Assembly (NCBI RefSeq): GCF_033095945.1
Contig: NZ_AP026800.1
Location: 620,001 to 684,000, forward strand
Length of the DNA stretch: 64,000 bases
DNA from: Bombiscardovia apis
Lineage (GTDB): Bacteria; Actinomycetota; Actinomycetes; Actinomycetales; Bifidobacteriaceae
Direction of reading: 5' to 3'
Shown: piece by piece, positions 53,866 through 63,686 of the stretch
Position numbering within the stretch: position 1 is the first letter of the stretch
How the letters are laid out: each line of letters opens with the position of its first letter
The notes under the pieces: model-generated
What the model was told of the DNA's origin: nothing
What the model saw: only the letters and a program-made list of their open reading frames with translations
Databases searched by the model: none
Made by a program: the position numbers and the translations under genes

Positions 53866-54965
53866 TTTCCCTCATCATAGGCATCGTCATCTCACTGGTG
53901 GTTACCTTCGCGGGTACGCCAGCTTTGGTGCACCTACTCCACCGTAGGCACTACGGCCAGTACATTCGCCAAGACGGTCCTAAGTCTCACCAAGTTAAGC
54001 GCGGCACCCCTACTATGGGCGGCCTCATTATTAACCTAGCTATAGTCCTAGGCTGGGCAGGTTCGGCGCTCTACCGCTATATTTCTAAGGGAGATGTACC
54101 CTCTCAGTCGGCCATGCTGGTCCTCTTCGCTATGCTCTCCATGGGCATGCTCGGTTTTATCGACGACTTTATTAAGGTGCGTAAAAAGCAGAACTTGGGC
54201 CTCTCCGTTGCTGGCAAGTTCATAGGCCAGTTCATCTTGGCTACCATATACGCCGTGCTCGCCTTACTCCTGCCTACCAAAACGGGTTTCCCTAGCGCTC
54301 AGCCGGGCATCTCCTTCGTGGAGTGCCCCATTATCTCCTTCACCTTTGCGGGCAGAGCTGTGGCGATTATTCTCTTCGTCTTGTGGGTCAACTTCCTCAT
54401 TACCGCTTGGAGTAACGCAGTCAACCTCACCGACGGCCTCGACGGTTTAGCTTCCGGCTCCTCTATGATTGCCTTCACCGGATATGCGATTATCGCATTT
54501 TGGGAGTCCTACCACCTCAAGGGCGCTGGCCATGCTGGCCACTCTTACGCAGTTTCGGATCCGCTTGATTTAACGATTATCGCCTGCTGCGCTGCCGTGG
54601 CCTGCTTCGGCTTCCTGTGGTACAACACCAATCCGGCCTCTATCTTTATGGGAGATACGGGCTCTCTGGCTTTGGGCGGACTCTTCGCAGCGCTTTCAGT
54701 GGCCACTCATACCGAGCTGCTAGCCGTTATCTTGGGCGGTCTCTTCGTGATGGAAGCAGCCTCAGACGTGATTCAGGTGGGCTTCTTCAAACTCACCCAC
54801 AAGCGCGTCTTTAAGATGGCCCCCATCCACCATCACTTCGAGCTCTTGGGCTGGCAGGAATCCAAGGTAGTAGTGCGCTTTTGGATGATTGAACTTATTT
54901 ACGTATTGATTGCTCTCGTGCTCTTCTATGCGGATTGGCTGGCTCGTTCGGGCTTGGCGCTCTAG
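53862..54965 (+). CDS. mraY: Phospho-MurNAc-pentapeptide transferase MraY
   Basis: A 367-residue, ten-segment membrane enzyme that forms lipid I by moving phospho-MurNAc-pentapeptide onto undecaprenyl phosphate. Signatures: GGLIINLAIV after KRGTPTMGG, IDDFIKVRKKQNLGL (Asp pair), NAVNLTDGLDGLASG, MGDTGSLALGG, and the HHHFELLGWQE motif. The GTG overlaps the murF stop (GTGA). A longer frame from 53832 lies inside murF and is not the start. Confidence 0.97.
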   Translation: MISLIIGIVISLVVTFAGTPALVHLLHRRHYGQYIRQDGPKSHQVKRGTPTMGGLIINLAIVLGWAGSALYRYISKGDVPSQSAMLVLFAMLSMGMLGFIDDFIKVRKKQNLGLSVAGKFIGQFILATIYAVLALLLPTKTGFPSAQPGISFVECPIISFTFAGRAVAIILFVLWVNFLITAWSNAVNLTDGLDGLASGSSMIAFTGYAIIAFWESYHLKGAGHAGHSYAVSDPLDLTIIACCAAVACFGFLWYNTNPASIFMGDTGSLALGGLFAALSVATHTELLAVILGGLFVMEAASDVIQVGFFKLTHKRVFKMAPIHHHFELLGWQESKVVVRFWMIELIYVLIALVLFYADWLARSGLAL

Positions 54966-55067
54966 CGGCGGCTGCGTGGGGCACATAGGGCGGTCTTCGC
55001 TGCGGGGGGAGTGGGGCAATCTTCACAGTAGGCAGTGGTCGTAGGCGTTTGGTGGCAAGGAGTGGTA

Positions 55068-56498
55068 ATGGACTTAGACATCAGTAATCAGCGGGTGCTG
55101 GTTGCAGGCTTAGGCATTTCTGGTCAAAGCGTGGCCCAGGCTTTGCGCGGTCGGGTCCGGTCAGTGGTGTGTGTAGACGAGCGCGCGCCGCAGGCAGACC
55201 TGCACTCCTTTGACCTCATTGACTTCGACCAGGTTGACTTAGTGATGGCATCCCCGGTTTTCCCTCCCAGCTCGCCCTTTATAGTTGAGGCTCTCAAGCG
55301 CGGTATACCGGTGGTGAGTGAGGTGGAGATTGCTTGGCAGCTGCGCGTCGATTCCAAGCGTTCGGGGCAGCCTGCCTCTTGGATAGGTATTACTGGCACC
55401 AACGGTAAGACTTCGACTACGCAGATGACCGCGGCAATGATGACTGCTGCCGGTTTTGATGCTCCTGCAGTGGGCAATATTGGTAAGGCAGTGTCGCAGG
55501 CTGCGCTCGACCCCTCCCACGATGCCCTGTGTGTGGAGCTGAGCTCCTTCCAGTTGCACTTTACCTACTCGCTCGCCTTGGAATGTGCGGCGATTACCAA
55601 CTTGGCTGCCGACCATTTGGATTGGCACGGGGGCTTTGAGGCTTATGTGGCTGACAAGGCCAAGATTTATCAGGGTGTGCGCAAGGCTTTGGTATACAAC
55701 GCAGACGACGATCGTGTTGCCGCCATTGCCCAGCAAGCCCAGCCAGTTGAGGGCTGCCGCAAGGTCGGTTTCACCTTGGGGCATCCCCGAGAAGGGCTGA
55801 TTGGTATTAGTGACGGTTGGATTGTTGATATGAGCGGGATGGCCTCTGGCGAAGTTGGGCAAGCTGAGCGCATCCTGCCCTTGAGCGATTTGAGCGGATT
55901 GAGCGAGCCTAACGGTCAGGTCTATCCGCACTTGCTGGCCGATGCCCTGTGCGCCTTCGCTCTGGCCTTGGGAGCGGGTGCTAGCCGCCAAGCCGCCTGC
56001 CAAGCGATGAAACATTTTAGACCCGGCGACCACCGTATTGAGACTGTTGCACAATTAGGTCAGGATAGCCAAGCTATCCGTTTCGTAGACGACTCAAAGG
56101 CCACCAATGCTCACGCGGCTCAGGCATCGCTCTCCAGCTATGCGCCGGGTAGTGTCGTGTGGATTGCAGGCGGGCTTGCAAAGGGCGCTCGCTTCGATGA
56201 TTTAGTACGTTCCCAGGCCTCGCAGCTGGCTGCGGCAGTGGTTATTGGTGTCGACGCAGAGCCCATCTTGGAGGCACTAGCTACTCAGGCCCCGCAAGTG
56301 CCGGTGACCCGCATTAGTGCCCAGCCACAAGACAGCCTCATGCGGCGAGCGGTCGAAGCTGCTAGCTCCTATGCCCAGCCCGGCCAGGTGGTACTGTTGG
56401 CTCCAGCTTGCGCTTCTATGGATCAATTTACATCGTATGCTGAGCGCGGTGCCCTCTTTACTCAAGAGGCCCAGCAGTGGGTGAGCGATCATGAATAA
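55068..56498 (+). CDS. murD: UDP-MurNAc-L-Ala:D-Glu ligase MurD
   Basis: A 476-residue Mur ligase that adds D-glutamate. The N-terminal Rossmann domain has VLVAGLGISGQSVAQAL; the ATP loop is GITGTNGKTSTTQM; further motifs are VELSSFQLHFT, NLAADHLDWHG and DDSKATNAHAA. AAGGAG lies five bases before the ATG at 55068, which I prefer over a GTG eleven codons upstream. The stop lies eight bases inside ftsW. Confidence 0.96.
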   Translation: MDLDISNQRVLVAGLGISGQSVAQALRGRVRSVVCVDERAPQADLHSFDLIDFDQVDLVMASPVFPPSSPFIVEALKRGIPVVSEVEIAWQLRVDSKRSGQPASWIGITGTNGKTSTTQMTAAMMTAAGFDAPAVGNIGKAVSQAALDPSHDALCVELSSFQLHFTYSLALECAAITNLAADHLDWHGGFEAYVADKAKIYQGVRKALVYNADDDRVAAIAQQAQPVEGCRKVGFTLGHPREGLIGISDGWIVDMSGMASGEVGQAERILPLSDLSGLSEPNGQVYPHLLADALCAFALALGAGASRQAACQAMKHFRPGDHRIETVAQLGQDSQAIRFVDDSKATNAHAAQASLSSYAPGSVVWIAGGLAKGARFDDLVRSQASQLAAAVVIGVDAEPILEALATQAPQVPVTRISAQPQDSLMRRAVEAASSYAQPGQVVLLAPACASMDQFTSYAERGALFTQEAQQWVSDHE

Positions 56499-57819
56499 CA
56501 CTAAGCCCAAAACCGGGCGTAAGACGCGTTCCTCCTCATCCAAATCTTCCAGTGCTTCCTCTTCGGTGGTGAACGGGGAGAAGGAGAAAGAGCAGGCGGT
56601 CGCAAGCTCCCAGGCGCAGGCCCAGCTCGATTCGCCAGCACAGAAGGCTGCTGGTTCGCAAACTTCATACCAAGGCATTCGCGCTTTGCTCAACCCTCTA
56701 TGGTGTTACTACGGCTTCATCACCACCGTCGTAGCCCTCACTGTCTTTGGTCTTATGATGGTGTTTTCCAGCTCTGCAGTAGACATGGTTGCCCAGGGTA
56801 ATTCGCCCTGGAGCCAGGCCATTCGTCAGTGCATGTATTGCATCGTTGGCTTCATCGTGGCAGGTATAGCCATGCACATACCCTCGCACGTATACCGCCG
56901 TTGGAGCGTAGCTTTCCTCTGGTTTGGCCTCTTCATGCAGGTGCTCACCTTCACCCCACTGGGCCGCTCGGCAGGCGGTAATTCGGGCTGGATTTTCATC
57001 GGTGGCTTCTCCCTCCAGCCCGCGGAAATTCTTAAACTGGCCTTGTGCGTGTGGCTGCCGGGCGTCTTGCTAGATGCCAGCGATGCCATAGACAAGGGCG
57101 AAGGCATGAAGGCCTATATTAAGCCCGCTGCTGGCTTCATTGCGGCCTTTGGTCTCATTATGTTGGGCAAAGATTTGGGCACCGATTTGATTGTGGTCAT
57201 TATCGGCTTGGTGGCCTTCTTCATCAGTGGCTTCCCGCTCAAATGGTTCTTCTCGGCTGCAACCGTAGGCATCGCTGGCATCGTTGGCTTCTTCGTGCTG
57301 GGGTCAGGAAACCGTATGCAGCGCATTCTGGCCGCGTATGGCGAGTGCTCGGGAGACGACTTGCAGGGCGTATGCTATCAGTCCGTCCACGGCTTGTATG
57401 CCATGGCTTCGGGCGGCTTAACTGGTGTGGGGCTTGGCAATTCGCGCGAAAAGTGGAACTACCTGCCCGAGGCCCACAACGACTTTATTTTCGCAGTCAT
57501 CGGCGAAGAAATGGGCTTCGTGGGAGCCGCTATTGTAGTCTTAGCTTTCATCATACTGGGCTGGTGCATGCTTCGTATCGCTTTAACCACCCCAGACCAC
57601 TACGCCCGCATCACACTGGTGAGCTTGGCCTCTTGGATTGTGGGCCAGGCGTTAATCAACATTAGCGTGGTTCTCGGCCTCCTGCCCGTTATCGGCCTGC
57701 CCCTGCCCTTCGTCTCGGCTGGCGGCACCGCTCTGGTCTTGTGTTTGACCGCAGCGGGTGTAGCGGTACAGATGATGCGCACCCATCCCGACGTTCAAGC
57801 AGCCATAGCCGGAAATTAA
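56491..57819 (+). CDS. ftsW: Septal peptidoglycan polymerase FtsW
   Basis: A 442-residue SEDS glycosyltransferase with a long Ser/Lys/Glu-rich N-terminus (about 70 residues) and ten membrane segments. Family motifs: GNSGWIFIGGFSLQPAEILKLALC, GKDLGTDLI, the extracellular GVGLGNSREKWNYLPEAHNDFIFAVIGEE and PLPFVSAGGTALV. It polymerises lipid II at the septum with FtsI. The ATG overlaps the end of murD by eight bases. Confidence 0.97.
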   Translation: MNNTKPKTGRKTRSSSSKSSSASSSVVNGEKEKEQAVASSQAQAQLDSPAQKAAGSQTSYQGIRALLNPLWCYYGFITTVVALTVFGLMMVFSSSAVDMVAQGNSPWSQAIRQCMYCIVGFIVAGIAMHIPSHVYRRWSVAFLWFGLFMQVLTFTPLGRSAGGNSGWIFIGGFSLQPAEILKLALCVWLPGVLLDASDAIDKGEGMKAYIKPAAGFIAAFGLIMLGKDLGTDLIVVIIGLVAFFISGFPLKWFFSAATVGIAGIVGFFVLGSGNRMQRILAAYGECSGDDLQGVCYQSVHGLYAMASGGLTGVGLGNSREKWNYLPEAHNDFIFAVIGEEMGFVGAAIVVLAFIILGWCMLRIALTTPDHYARITLVSLASWIVGQALINISVVLGLLPVIGLPLPFVSAGGTALVLCLTAAGVAVQMMRTHPDVQAAIAGN

Positions 57820-57892
57820 GGCGAATTGCGCTGCCTGCACAATGGCTGGTTCTCAGACTATGCTCTAAAGCGGGTACGACTAAAGGAGCGCT

Positions 57893-59083
57893 ATGAATTC
57901 GAGAGCTGACCAGGTGCATGTAGTCCTTGCTGGGGGCGGTACTGCTGGTCATGTGAACCCTCTGCTCGCGGTGGCAGCAGCCATTCAAGCCCAGCGCCCC
58001 TCGGCCCAAGTTTCAGTGATGGGCACCGCAGTTGGTTTGGAAGCCCAGCTCGTGCCCCAAGCTGGTTTTGAACTCGACACTATTGAAAAACTGCCCTTCC
58101 CCCGCAAGCCCAATATGGACGCTCTGCGCTTTCCGGGTCGCTGGCGCCAACAGATGAAGCGCGCTCAGGCGATAGTTAAGGAGCGGCAGGCCGATGTGGT
58201 AGTCGGCTTTGGCGGGTATGCGGCGGCACCGGCTTACCTTGCGGCCCACCGTTTGGGCCTGCCCTTAGCCGTGCACGAGCAGAACGCTAAAGCTGGCATG
58301 GCCAACAAGCTCGGCGCTCGCTGGGCTGACTATGTGGGAACTGTTTACGAGAACACGGGGCTCAAGCTTGCCTCAGGGGCCCAGATTGAGCGAGTAGGTC
58401 TGCCCTTAAGGCCTGCGATTGCTGACTTGTGCCAGCAATTCGAGCAGTCGCGGCCCCAAGCCCGGCAGCAGGCGGCGGCCCAGCTCGGATTAGATCCACA
58501 GCAGCCGGTAGTTCTTGTGACCGGCGGTTCTTTGGGCGCGCTCAGCCTCAATCGAGCTGTATCAGGCGCGGCAGCAGCTCTGCTGGCTCACGCTCAGGTA
58601 TTGCATTTGACTGGCCGGGGCAAAGATGAAGCGGTGCGCGCGCAGGTGGCTCAAGAGCTTGGCCCTGCTACTATCAACGATGTGGATCCGGCTCATGCTG
58701 GCGAGGGCGACTATCATATTAGCGCCTATTTAGAGCGTATTGATTTGGCTTTTGCCTGCGCCGATTTGATTATCTGCCGCTCCGGAGCTGGCACGGTATC
58801 GGAGCTCGCGGCCTTGGGCTTGCCGGCCGTTTATGTGCCCCTGCCCATTGGCAACGGCGAGCAGCGCTTCAATGCTGAGCCGGTAGTTTCGGCTGGGGGA
58901 GGCCTGCTGGTGGCCGATGAAGATTTGACCACCCAGTGGGTCAGCCAGCAGCTTCCGGCCCTGCTTGAAGACTCAGCTCGGCTAGAAGCTATGGGCCAGG
59001 CGGCATGGCAGTACGGCATTCGTGATGCCGCACAAGTCATGGCTGAACGGGTGCTGTATTTGGCAGATCAGCGCGCTTCTTGA
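57893..59083 (+). CDS. murG: N-acetylglucosaminyl transferase MurG
   Basis: A 396-residue GT28 enzyme that adds GlcNAc to lipid I to give lipid II. The glycine-rich loop [14 protein letters not shown] is at the N-terminus, then [36 protein letters not shown]; the donor-binding domain contains [15 protein letters not shown] and [45 protein letters not shown] lies a few bases before the ATG. It follows ftsW by 73 bases. Confidence 0.97.
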   Translation: MNSRADQVHVVLAGGGTAGHVNPLLAVAAAIQAQRPSAQVSVMGTAVGLEAQLVPQAGFELDTIEKLPFPRKPNMDALRFPGRWRQQMKRAQAIVKERQADVVVGFGGYAAAPAYLAAHRLGLPLAVHEQNAKAGMANKLGARWADYVGTVYENTGLKLASGAQIERVGLPLRPAIADLCQQFEQSRPQARQQAAAQLGLDPQQPVVLVTGGSLGALSLNRAVSGAAAALLAHAQVLHLTGRGKDEAVRAQVAQELGPATINDVDPAHAGEGDYHISAYLERIDLAFACADLIICRSGAGTVSELAALGLPAVYVPLPIGNGEQRFNAEPVVSAGGGLLVADEDLTTQWVSQQLPALLEDSARLEAMGQAAWQYGIRDAAQVMAERVLYLADQRAS

Positions 59084-59195
59084 GCAGGTTTGACCGCCAG
59101 CTTGTAAGCGTTCGTGGTGGAAGCGGCTTAAGGGCTGTGTCGTGGCCCTTGGGGCGTGCATAATAGAGTGAGTCATGACGATTAGGAGATGCCCT

Positions 59196-60821
59196 TTGTC
59201 TCAGCTGCAAGATTCCACTTCGACCCCCGCGCGAAATCAGCAGGAGTCGCCGCTCAACCCCACTCGCGACACGTTTGCCGTTTGGGATAAGCCCCTATCT
59301 GCCTTGGGGCGCACGCATTTTGTGGGCATCGGCGGTGCGGGCATGAGCGTATTGGCGCAAATGTTGAGCGAAGCAGGGCTGGAAGTCACTGGCTCAGACC
59401 GGCAGGCATCGGCCAAGACGGCGGAGTTGGAATCGCTGGGAATCAAGATTGCCATAGGCCAGGCTGCTGCCAATGTTGAGGGCGCGCAGACCGTCGTGTG
59501 GTCCTCTGCTATTAAGCCCGACAATCCCGAAATTGTGGCTGCTCAAGCGCAAGGCTCACTCTTAGCCCACCGCTCTGATATTTTGGCGCTCCTGCTGGCT
59601 TCCCGGCAAGGTGTGACCGTAGCCGGAGCCCATGGTAAAACTACGACCAGCGCGCTCTTGGCCCATATTTTGCGTTCAGCTGGCCAGGGCGATTTAGCTG
59701 ATCCGTCGTATGCGATTGGCGGCTCCATTCAGACGGCAGAAGGTACGCAAGATGGCGGGCACTTAGGCTCGGGTCAGGTGCTGGTGGCCGAGGCCGACGA
59801 GTCCGACGGCTCTTTTGAAAAATATCATCCTAAGCTGGCTCTTATTACCAACGTTGAAGCGGATCACTTAGACCATTACGGCAGTTCTGAGGCTTTCCGG
59901 GCTGCTTTTGCCGGGCATGCTCGGCACGCGCGCGAAGCGGTGATTGTGTGCGGAGATGACGCTGGTGCCCGACTGCTATTGCAAGACTTGCGTAAGGATT
60001 ATGCTGGCAAAGTCGTGGTCTACACCACTGCTTCGGAAGCGCAAATTGAGGAAGCCGGTTGGGATATTTGGGCCCAGGTTGTGCGCATCGAGTCGGAGAG
60101 CGAAAGCAGCGGCTCGGGGCAGGAGCATTTCCAACTAGAACTGCCTGCTGACTTGGTCAACCAGCTTGGTGTTGAGACAGAACAGGGCAGTCTTGCAGTC
60201 AGCCTTGCTATTCCTGGCATCCACAATGCTCGCAACGCAACTGCTGCCATCAGTGCTGCTATTTGTTTAGGGATGCGGCCGAGCGCGGCTGTTGAGGCTG
60301 CTGGTTCATTCTTGGGTGCCGCCCGCCGTTTCGATCTTAAGGGGCACATAAACGGGGTGAGTGTAGTCGACGATTACGCCCACCATCCCACCGAAATTGC
60401 GGCCCTACTAGCTGCCGCTCGTAGGCGCTATCCGCAGGCTCAGCTGCGCGTACTCTTCCAGCCGCACATGTTCTCCCGCACCCAGATTTTCGCGCGTGCC
60501 TTCGCGCAAGCCCTAGCCACTGCTGACGATGTGGTGGTGACTGGCGTGTATCCGGCCCGCGAACTGCAAGCTAACTTCCCGAGCGTTGGAGCGCACACTA
60601 TTGTCGACGCTTACCATGATTTGGGTGAGCAAAGCGGCAGTGTGGAGCGTATTGAAGCCATAGATGACATGCGAGAGGGCGCACTGGCCCTGGCGAAGCG
60701 TGCCCAGCCGGGCGATGTGGTGCTGACAGTTGGCGCAGGCGATATAACCCGCATGGGAGCAGTGATTGTAGACGAGCTCAAGGCTCAGGGCGAGCAGGCT
60801 AGTGAGGGTAGCTTGGCATGA
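59196..60821 (+). CDS. murC: UDP-MurNAc:L-Ala ligase MurC
   Basis: A 541-residue Mur ligase that makes the first peptide bond of the stem. Visible are HFVGIGGAGMSVLAQML, SSAIKPDNPEI, the ATP loop AGAHGKTTTSALL, EADESDGSFEKYHP, NVEADHLDHYG, and VVDDYAHHPTEI. The start is uncertain: AGGAG (59184-59188) sits seven bases before an in-frame TTG at 59196, whereas the ATG at 59175 lies in front of that site and has none of its own. I give the TTG. The stop overlaps the ATG of ftsQ (ATGA). Confidence 0.95.
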   Translation: MSQLQDSTSTPARNQQESPLNPTRDTFAVWDKPLSALGRTHFVGIGGAGMSVLAQMLSEAGLEVTGSDRQASAKTAELESLGIKIAIGQAAANVEGAQTVVWSSAIKPDNPEIVAAQAQGSLLAHRSDILALLLASRQGVTVAGAHGKTTTSALLAHILRSAGQGDLADPSYAIGGSIQTAEGTQDGGHLGSGQVLVAEADESDGSFEKYHPKLALITNVEADHLDHYGSSEAFRAAFAGHARHAREAVIVCGDDAGARLLLQDLRKDYAGKVVVYTTASEAQIEEAGWDIWAQVVRIESESESSGSGQEHFQLELPADLVNQLGVETEQGSLAVSLAIPGIHNARNATAAISAAICLGMRPSAAVEAAGSFLGAARRFDLKGHINGVSVVDDYAHHPTEIAALLAAARRRYPQAQLRVLFQPHMFSRTQIFARAFAQALATADDVVVTGVYPARELQANFPSVGAHTIVDAYHDLGEQSGSVERIEAIDDMREGALALAKRAQPGDVVLTVGAGDITRMGAVIVDELKAQGEQASEGSLA

Positions 60822-62149
60822 GTCGGCGGATAGCAAGTTCAGGAGGCTCCTCGAAAGGGGGGAGCGGTAGCCGGGAGCAGGAGCCACAGCAGCCTGCCCG
60901 CCGGTCCGCTCAAGGCCGCCGAACTGCAAGCCGCACCGCAATGGGCACCGCTTCGGGCGCTGGCACTGGATCGACTGCGATTCCCAAGCAGCGCAGGCTT
61001 GCGGCAAGGTCAAAAGGGCAGCAGTCGACGCCAGTAGTTCAGGAGTCGGCTCAGGCTGAGACCAGCGGGCGGGCGGTGCGTGAATCTGGCTCGAACGCTG
61101 CTCCTGCGGCGGGCCAGCGCGGATGGGCTCGACGCAATGTTCGAGGTCGCAAAAAGACTGCGGCTTCCCTCTCTCGGCGCTCGAAAGCTGGCAAGAATAA
61201 GCCGCGTTCTGTAGCCGGGAGTACCGGTCAGGGGCCTGCGGTTGCGCGCAAAGAAACCTCCGGTACTGCGCTCGCTAGCAGCACACGCACCGCCTCGGGA
61301 GCGTTTGTGGATGCCCGCAGCTTGCCTTCCGACGATGCGCTCCTCCAGCAGTCTTCCGCCCAGTCCAAGCAAGGTTTGGGCGTATTTGTTAAGCCTAAAG
61401 TGGTTGATTTCAAGGCTAGACTCAAGGAGCGCCAGCGGGCCAATATGCGCGCGCTGATAGTGCGATGGTCCATAATTGTGGCGGCTATTGCTGCGGTGAT
61501 TGCCGTTATTTGGGCCCTGTGTTTCTCTCCGGCCCTGCTCCTGCACAGGGACGAGATTCGCGTTTCGGGCGGCAATGAGTGGGTGTCTGACCAGGAAATA
61601 CTTGACATAGTCAAGAAAGAAGAGGGGCGTTCCCTTCTGCTGGTTTCCTCGTCGAATATCGAAAACTCGATAAGTGGCCTGCCCGGTGTGACTAGCGCCA
61701 AGGTCGATAAGCAGTTCCCACACGGCGTGAAAGTGACTTTCAAAGCTCAGGAGCCGGCTGCGGTACTCAAGTCGGCGGACGGCAAGATTACTGCGGTCGA
61801 CAGGAACGGTGGTGTCTTGAACGAGGTGGCCCAGCCGCCTCAGGGCATCCCGCTGATTGAGGTTCCTTCGCTCGATAAGGGCGTTGGAGACCACGCGGTT
61901 CGGCAGGCTTTGAAGATTCTCGCTGGGCTGCCAGATTCCATGCGTCAAAGGGTTTCTAAGGTCACGGCTCAGACCCAAGACTCGGTCACGACTGAGCTTG
62001 ACGGCGGCCAGCGGGTAGTGGTCTGGGGCGATGCTTCGGACCTGAAGTTGAAGATGGCTGTGGTCGACAAGATTGTCAACGATCCGGCGAAGATTGGCGA
62101 CAAGCATCAGGTCGATGTTTCTGCGCCTATGCGGCCTATTATTAAGTAA
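60818..62149 (+). CDS. ftsQ: Cell division protein FtsQ
   Basis: A 443-residue divisome protein. A very long basic, Ala/Ser/Arg-rich disordered N-terminus (about 205 residues) precedes the membrane segment (IIVAAIAAVIAVIWALCFSPALLL), then the POTRA domain (IRVSGGNEWVSDQEILDIVKKEEG, VTSAKVDKQFPHGVKVTFKAQEPAAVL) and the beta domain (VDRNGGVLNEVAQPPQGIPLIEV). The N-terminus is far longer than in E. coli, as in other Actinobacteria. It is the last dcw gene here; ftsZ does not follow but lies 43 kb upstream in the window. Confidence 0.93.
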   Translation: MSRRIASSGGSSKGGSGSREQEPQQPARRSAQGRRTASRTAMGTASGAGTGSTAIPKQRRLAARSKGQQSTPVVQESAQAETSGRAVRESGSNAAPAAGQRGWARRNVRGRKKTAASLSRRSKAGKNKPRSVAGSTGQGPAVARKETSGTALASSTRTASGAFVDARSLPSDDALLQQSSAQSKQGLGVFVKPKVVDFKARLKERQRANMRALIVRWSIIVAAIAAVIAVIWALCFSPALLLHRDEIRVSGGNEWVSDQEILDIVKKEEGRSLLLVSSSNIENSISGLPGVTSAKVDKQFPHGVKVTFKAQEPAAVLKSADGKITAVDRNGGVLNEVAQPPQGIPLIEVPSLDKGVGDHAVRQALKILAGLPDSMRQRVSKVTAQTQDSVTTELDGGQRVVVWGDASDLKLKMAVVDKIVNDPAKIGDKHQVDVSAPMRPIIK

Positions 62150-62350
62150 TCGCGAGCGGGGGAGTAGTTCAGTCGGGCTCTGCTGGGTGTGGATTAGGTT
62201 TTGCTTATGTTCTGCTGGGTGCTGCTAAGTTTTGTTCAGCGTTGCCTTACGCTGCTCAGTGATACAGAGTGCCTTGCTTGTAGCTTGGGATAAGCGGTTT
62301 CGCTGATTAGGGCAGCGGTAACGCACTTGTGAGATTGCGGACTAAGTCAA

Positions 62351-62836
62351 CTAATTCTTGGGCATGAGTTGGTCGGTATCGAGCGGGATCGTGACCGGCC
62401 CATCGTTGGTGAGGGAGACGCGCATGTGTGCGCCAAAACGCCCCGTTTTTACCGTGATGCCTTGGTCTGCGAGCGCTTGGTTGAGCTCCTCCCACACGGC
62501 CCGAGCGTGCTCCGGTTTGCCTGCACTCACGAAAGAAGGGCGGTTGCCGTGCTTGCAATCCGCAAAAAGGGTGAACTGAGAAATCGAGAGAATATCCCCG
62601 CCGGTATCTACGACTGAGCGATTCATCTTGCCGCTCTCATCTTCAAAAATGCGCATACCAGCGATTTTGCGGGCCGCATAAGCCACTTCTTGAGCGCCAT
62701 CAGAGTCAGCAACCCCAACCAGCAGCACGAGCCCAGCCCCAATGCTCTGCTTGGCAAAGCTCGCATCCACCTCGCCGCTGCGCTCATCCACCACATCAAC
62801 CGTAGCGGCACTAACTCGCTGCACCATAATCTTCAT
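62351..62836 (-). CDS. dtd: D-aminoacyl-tRNA deacylase
   Basis: A 161-residue enzyme that hydrolyses D-amino acids from tRNA. The two DTD signatures are present: SQFTLFADCKHGNRPSF (catalytic Thr region) and LTNDGPVTIPLD (cis Gly-Pro motif). The N-terminus MKIMVQRVSAATVDVV is typical; an ATG three codons in is an alternative. It is convergent with ftsQ across a 200-base gap (62150-62350) that holds no gene. Confidence 0.96.
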   Translation of the reverse strand: MKIMVQRVSAATVDVVDERSGEVDASFAKQSIGAGLVLLVGVADSDGAQEVAYAARKIAGMRIFEDESGKMNRSVVDTGGDILSISQFTLFADCKHGNRPSFVSAGKPEHARAVWEELNQALADQGITVKTGRFGAHMRVSLTNDGPVTIPLDTDQLMPKN

Positions 62837-62902
62837 ACCTCTAGTTTAAGTGAAGGAGCTGCGAGCCGAGTTACTGGCAGACGGGCAGATGCTCGGAGGT
62901 GC

Positions 62903-63014
62903 GTACGAACGTGTGAAGGTGTGCGCGTGTGAAGGTATGCTCGTATGCTGGTGTGACGGTGTGACGGTGTGACGGTGTGACGGTGTGACGGTGTGAGCGT
63001 GTGACGGTATGAAC
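62903..63014 (+). repeat. Octamer repeat array (consensus GTGTGACG, 14 units)
   Basis: The stretch reads in strict 8-bp register. Five perfect GTGTGACG units (62951-62990) are flanked by variants (GTGTGAAG, GTGTGCGC, GTATGCTC, GTGTGAGC, GTATGAAC). The end units GTACGAAC and GTATGAAC are similar. The homogeneous centre with diverged edges is the pattern of a minisatellite that expands internally. It fills the gap between dtd and the grpB remnant; no gene is supported there. Confidence 0.93.
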
Positions 63015-63118
63015 GCGGAATGTTGCCGGCTTAGCATTTGTGACAGCTTGCTGGTGTGGCGGGGGATAGCTGCATGCTGCATTTCTGTGTTAGAAAGCGG
63101 TCGCTAGAGCCAATGGTG

Positions 63119-63661
63119 TTATTTGCCTTCGCTCAGTAATCCGCACGAGCGATACAGCTTTTCAATCGCCGGCGACTTGTACGCAATATAGTTGTCAATG
63201 TCGTCGGGAAAGCGTTGTGCCGCCTCGCGCTTGGCCTGAGAATACTCTTCCACGGCCTGTGGGTGCTCGCGCAAGTAGTCGCGAAAAGTCAGGTGGCGCT
63301 TGAGCTCGGCCGAATCTTGTGGGCAAGCGTAAAGGTGGTGGGCCATGAGCCCCGGCAGTTCGTCGTAGGCAAAGGCCTCGCGCCCCTCAATCCCCAAATC
63401 GCCCTCGTCTTTATAACCCAACTTGGCCAGAGCGCGCACTATCCCCGCCAAATCCGAGCGCTCGCGATACACCAGGTCGATGTCCAAAATCGGCTTAGCT
63501 CAAAGCCCACAGACCGCAGTAGACCCCACGTGCTCCACCCCAACCAGAGCACCGCCCATCCCAGCCTCTTCCATCCCAGCCACAATCCGCTCCCGAATCC
63601 CCTCAAAGCACCCATGCCACCCCTCATCGTGCCCCAAAACAGTAATGTGCTGTGTGCGCAT
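63119..63661 (-). pseudogene. GrpB family protein broken by an in-frame TGA
   Basis: Reading through gives a product of about 180 residues, normal for GrpB (UPF0157, nucleotidyltransferase fold). The first part ends VGVEHVGSTAVCGL, then TGA (63500-63502), then AKPILDIDLVYRERSDL continues in the same frame; the family reads HIGSTAVPGLxAKPIxDI across this point. The remainder (GREAFAYDELPGLMAHHLYACPQDSAELKRHLTFRDYLR) is intact, so decay is recent or the stop is read through. The ATG at 63661 stands three bases after a G11 tract. It follows the DUF3883 gene by about 25 bases. Confidence 0.85.
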
Positions 63662-63664
63662 GGT

Positions 63665-63675
63665 CCCCCCCCCCC
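63665..63675 (-). repeat. G11 tract (C11 on the plus strand) in the grpB ribosome-binding site
   Basis: Eleven G residues on the coding strand, then ACC and the ATG of grpB. The tract replaces the Shine-Dalgarno sequence, as the G9 tract does in front of recO. Confidence 0.92.
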
Positions 63676-63686
63676 GCTGGTTCAAG

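Noticed and set aside
62903..63014. CRISPR array
   Set aside because: The units are 8 bp and contiguous, with no spacers and no cas genes nearby.
62846..63082. A 78-codon minus-strand frame rich in HTVTPSH repeats
   Set aside because: The peptide repeat is only the octamer DNA array read in one frame; the 8-bp period is not codon-based, and no start signal or family supports it.
63500..63502. Selenocysteine or programmed readthrough at the grpB TGA
   Set aside because: GrpB proteins have no selenocysteine at this place, no downstream hairpin of SECIS type is evident, and the next base is G rather than the readthrough-favouring C.
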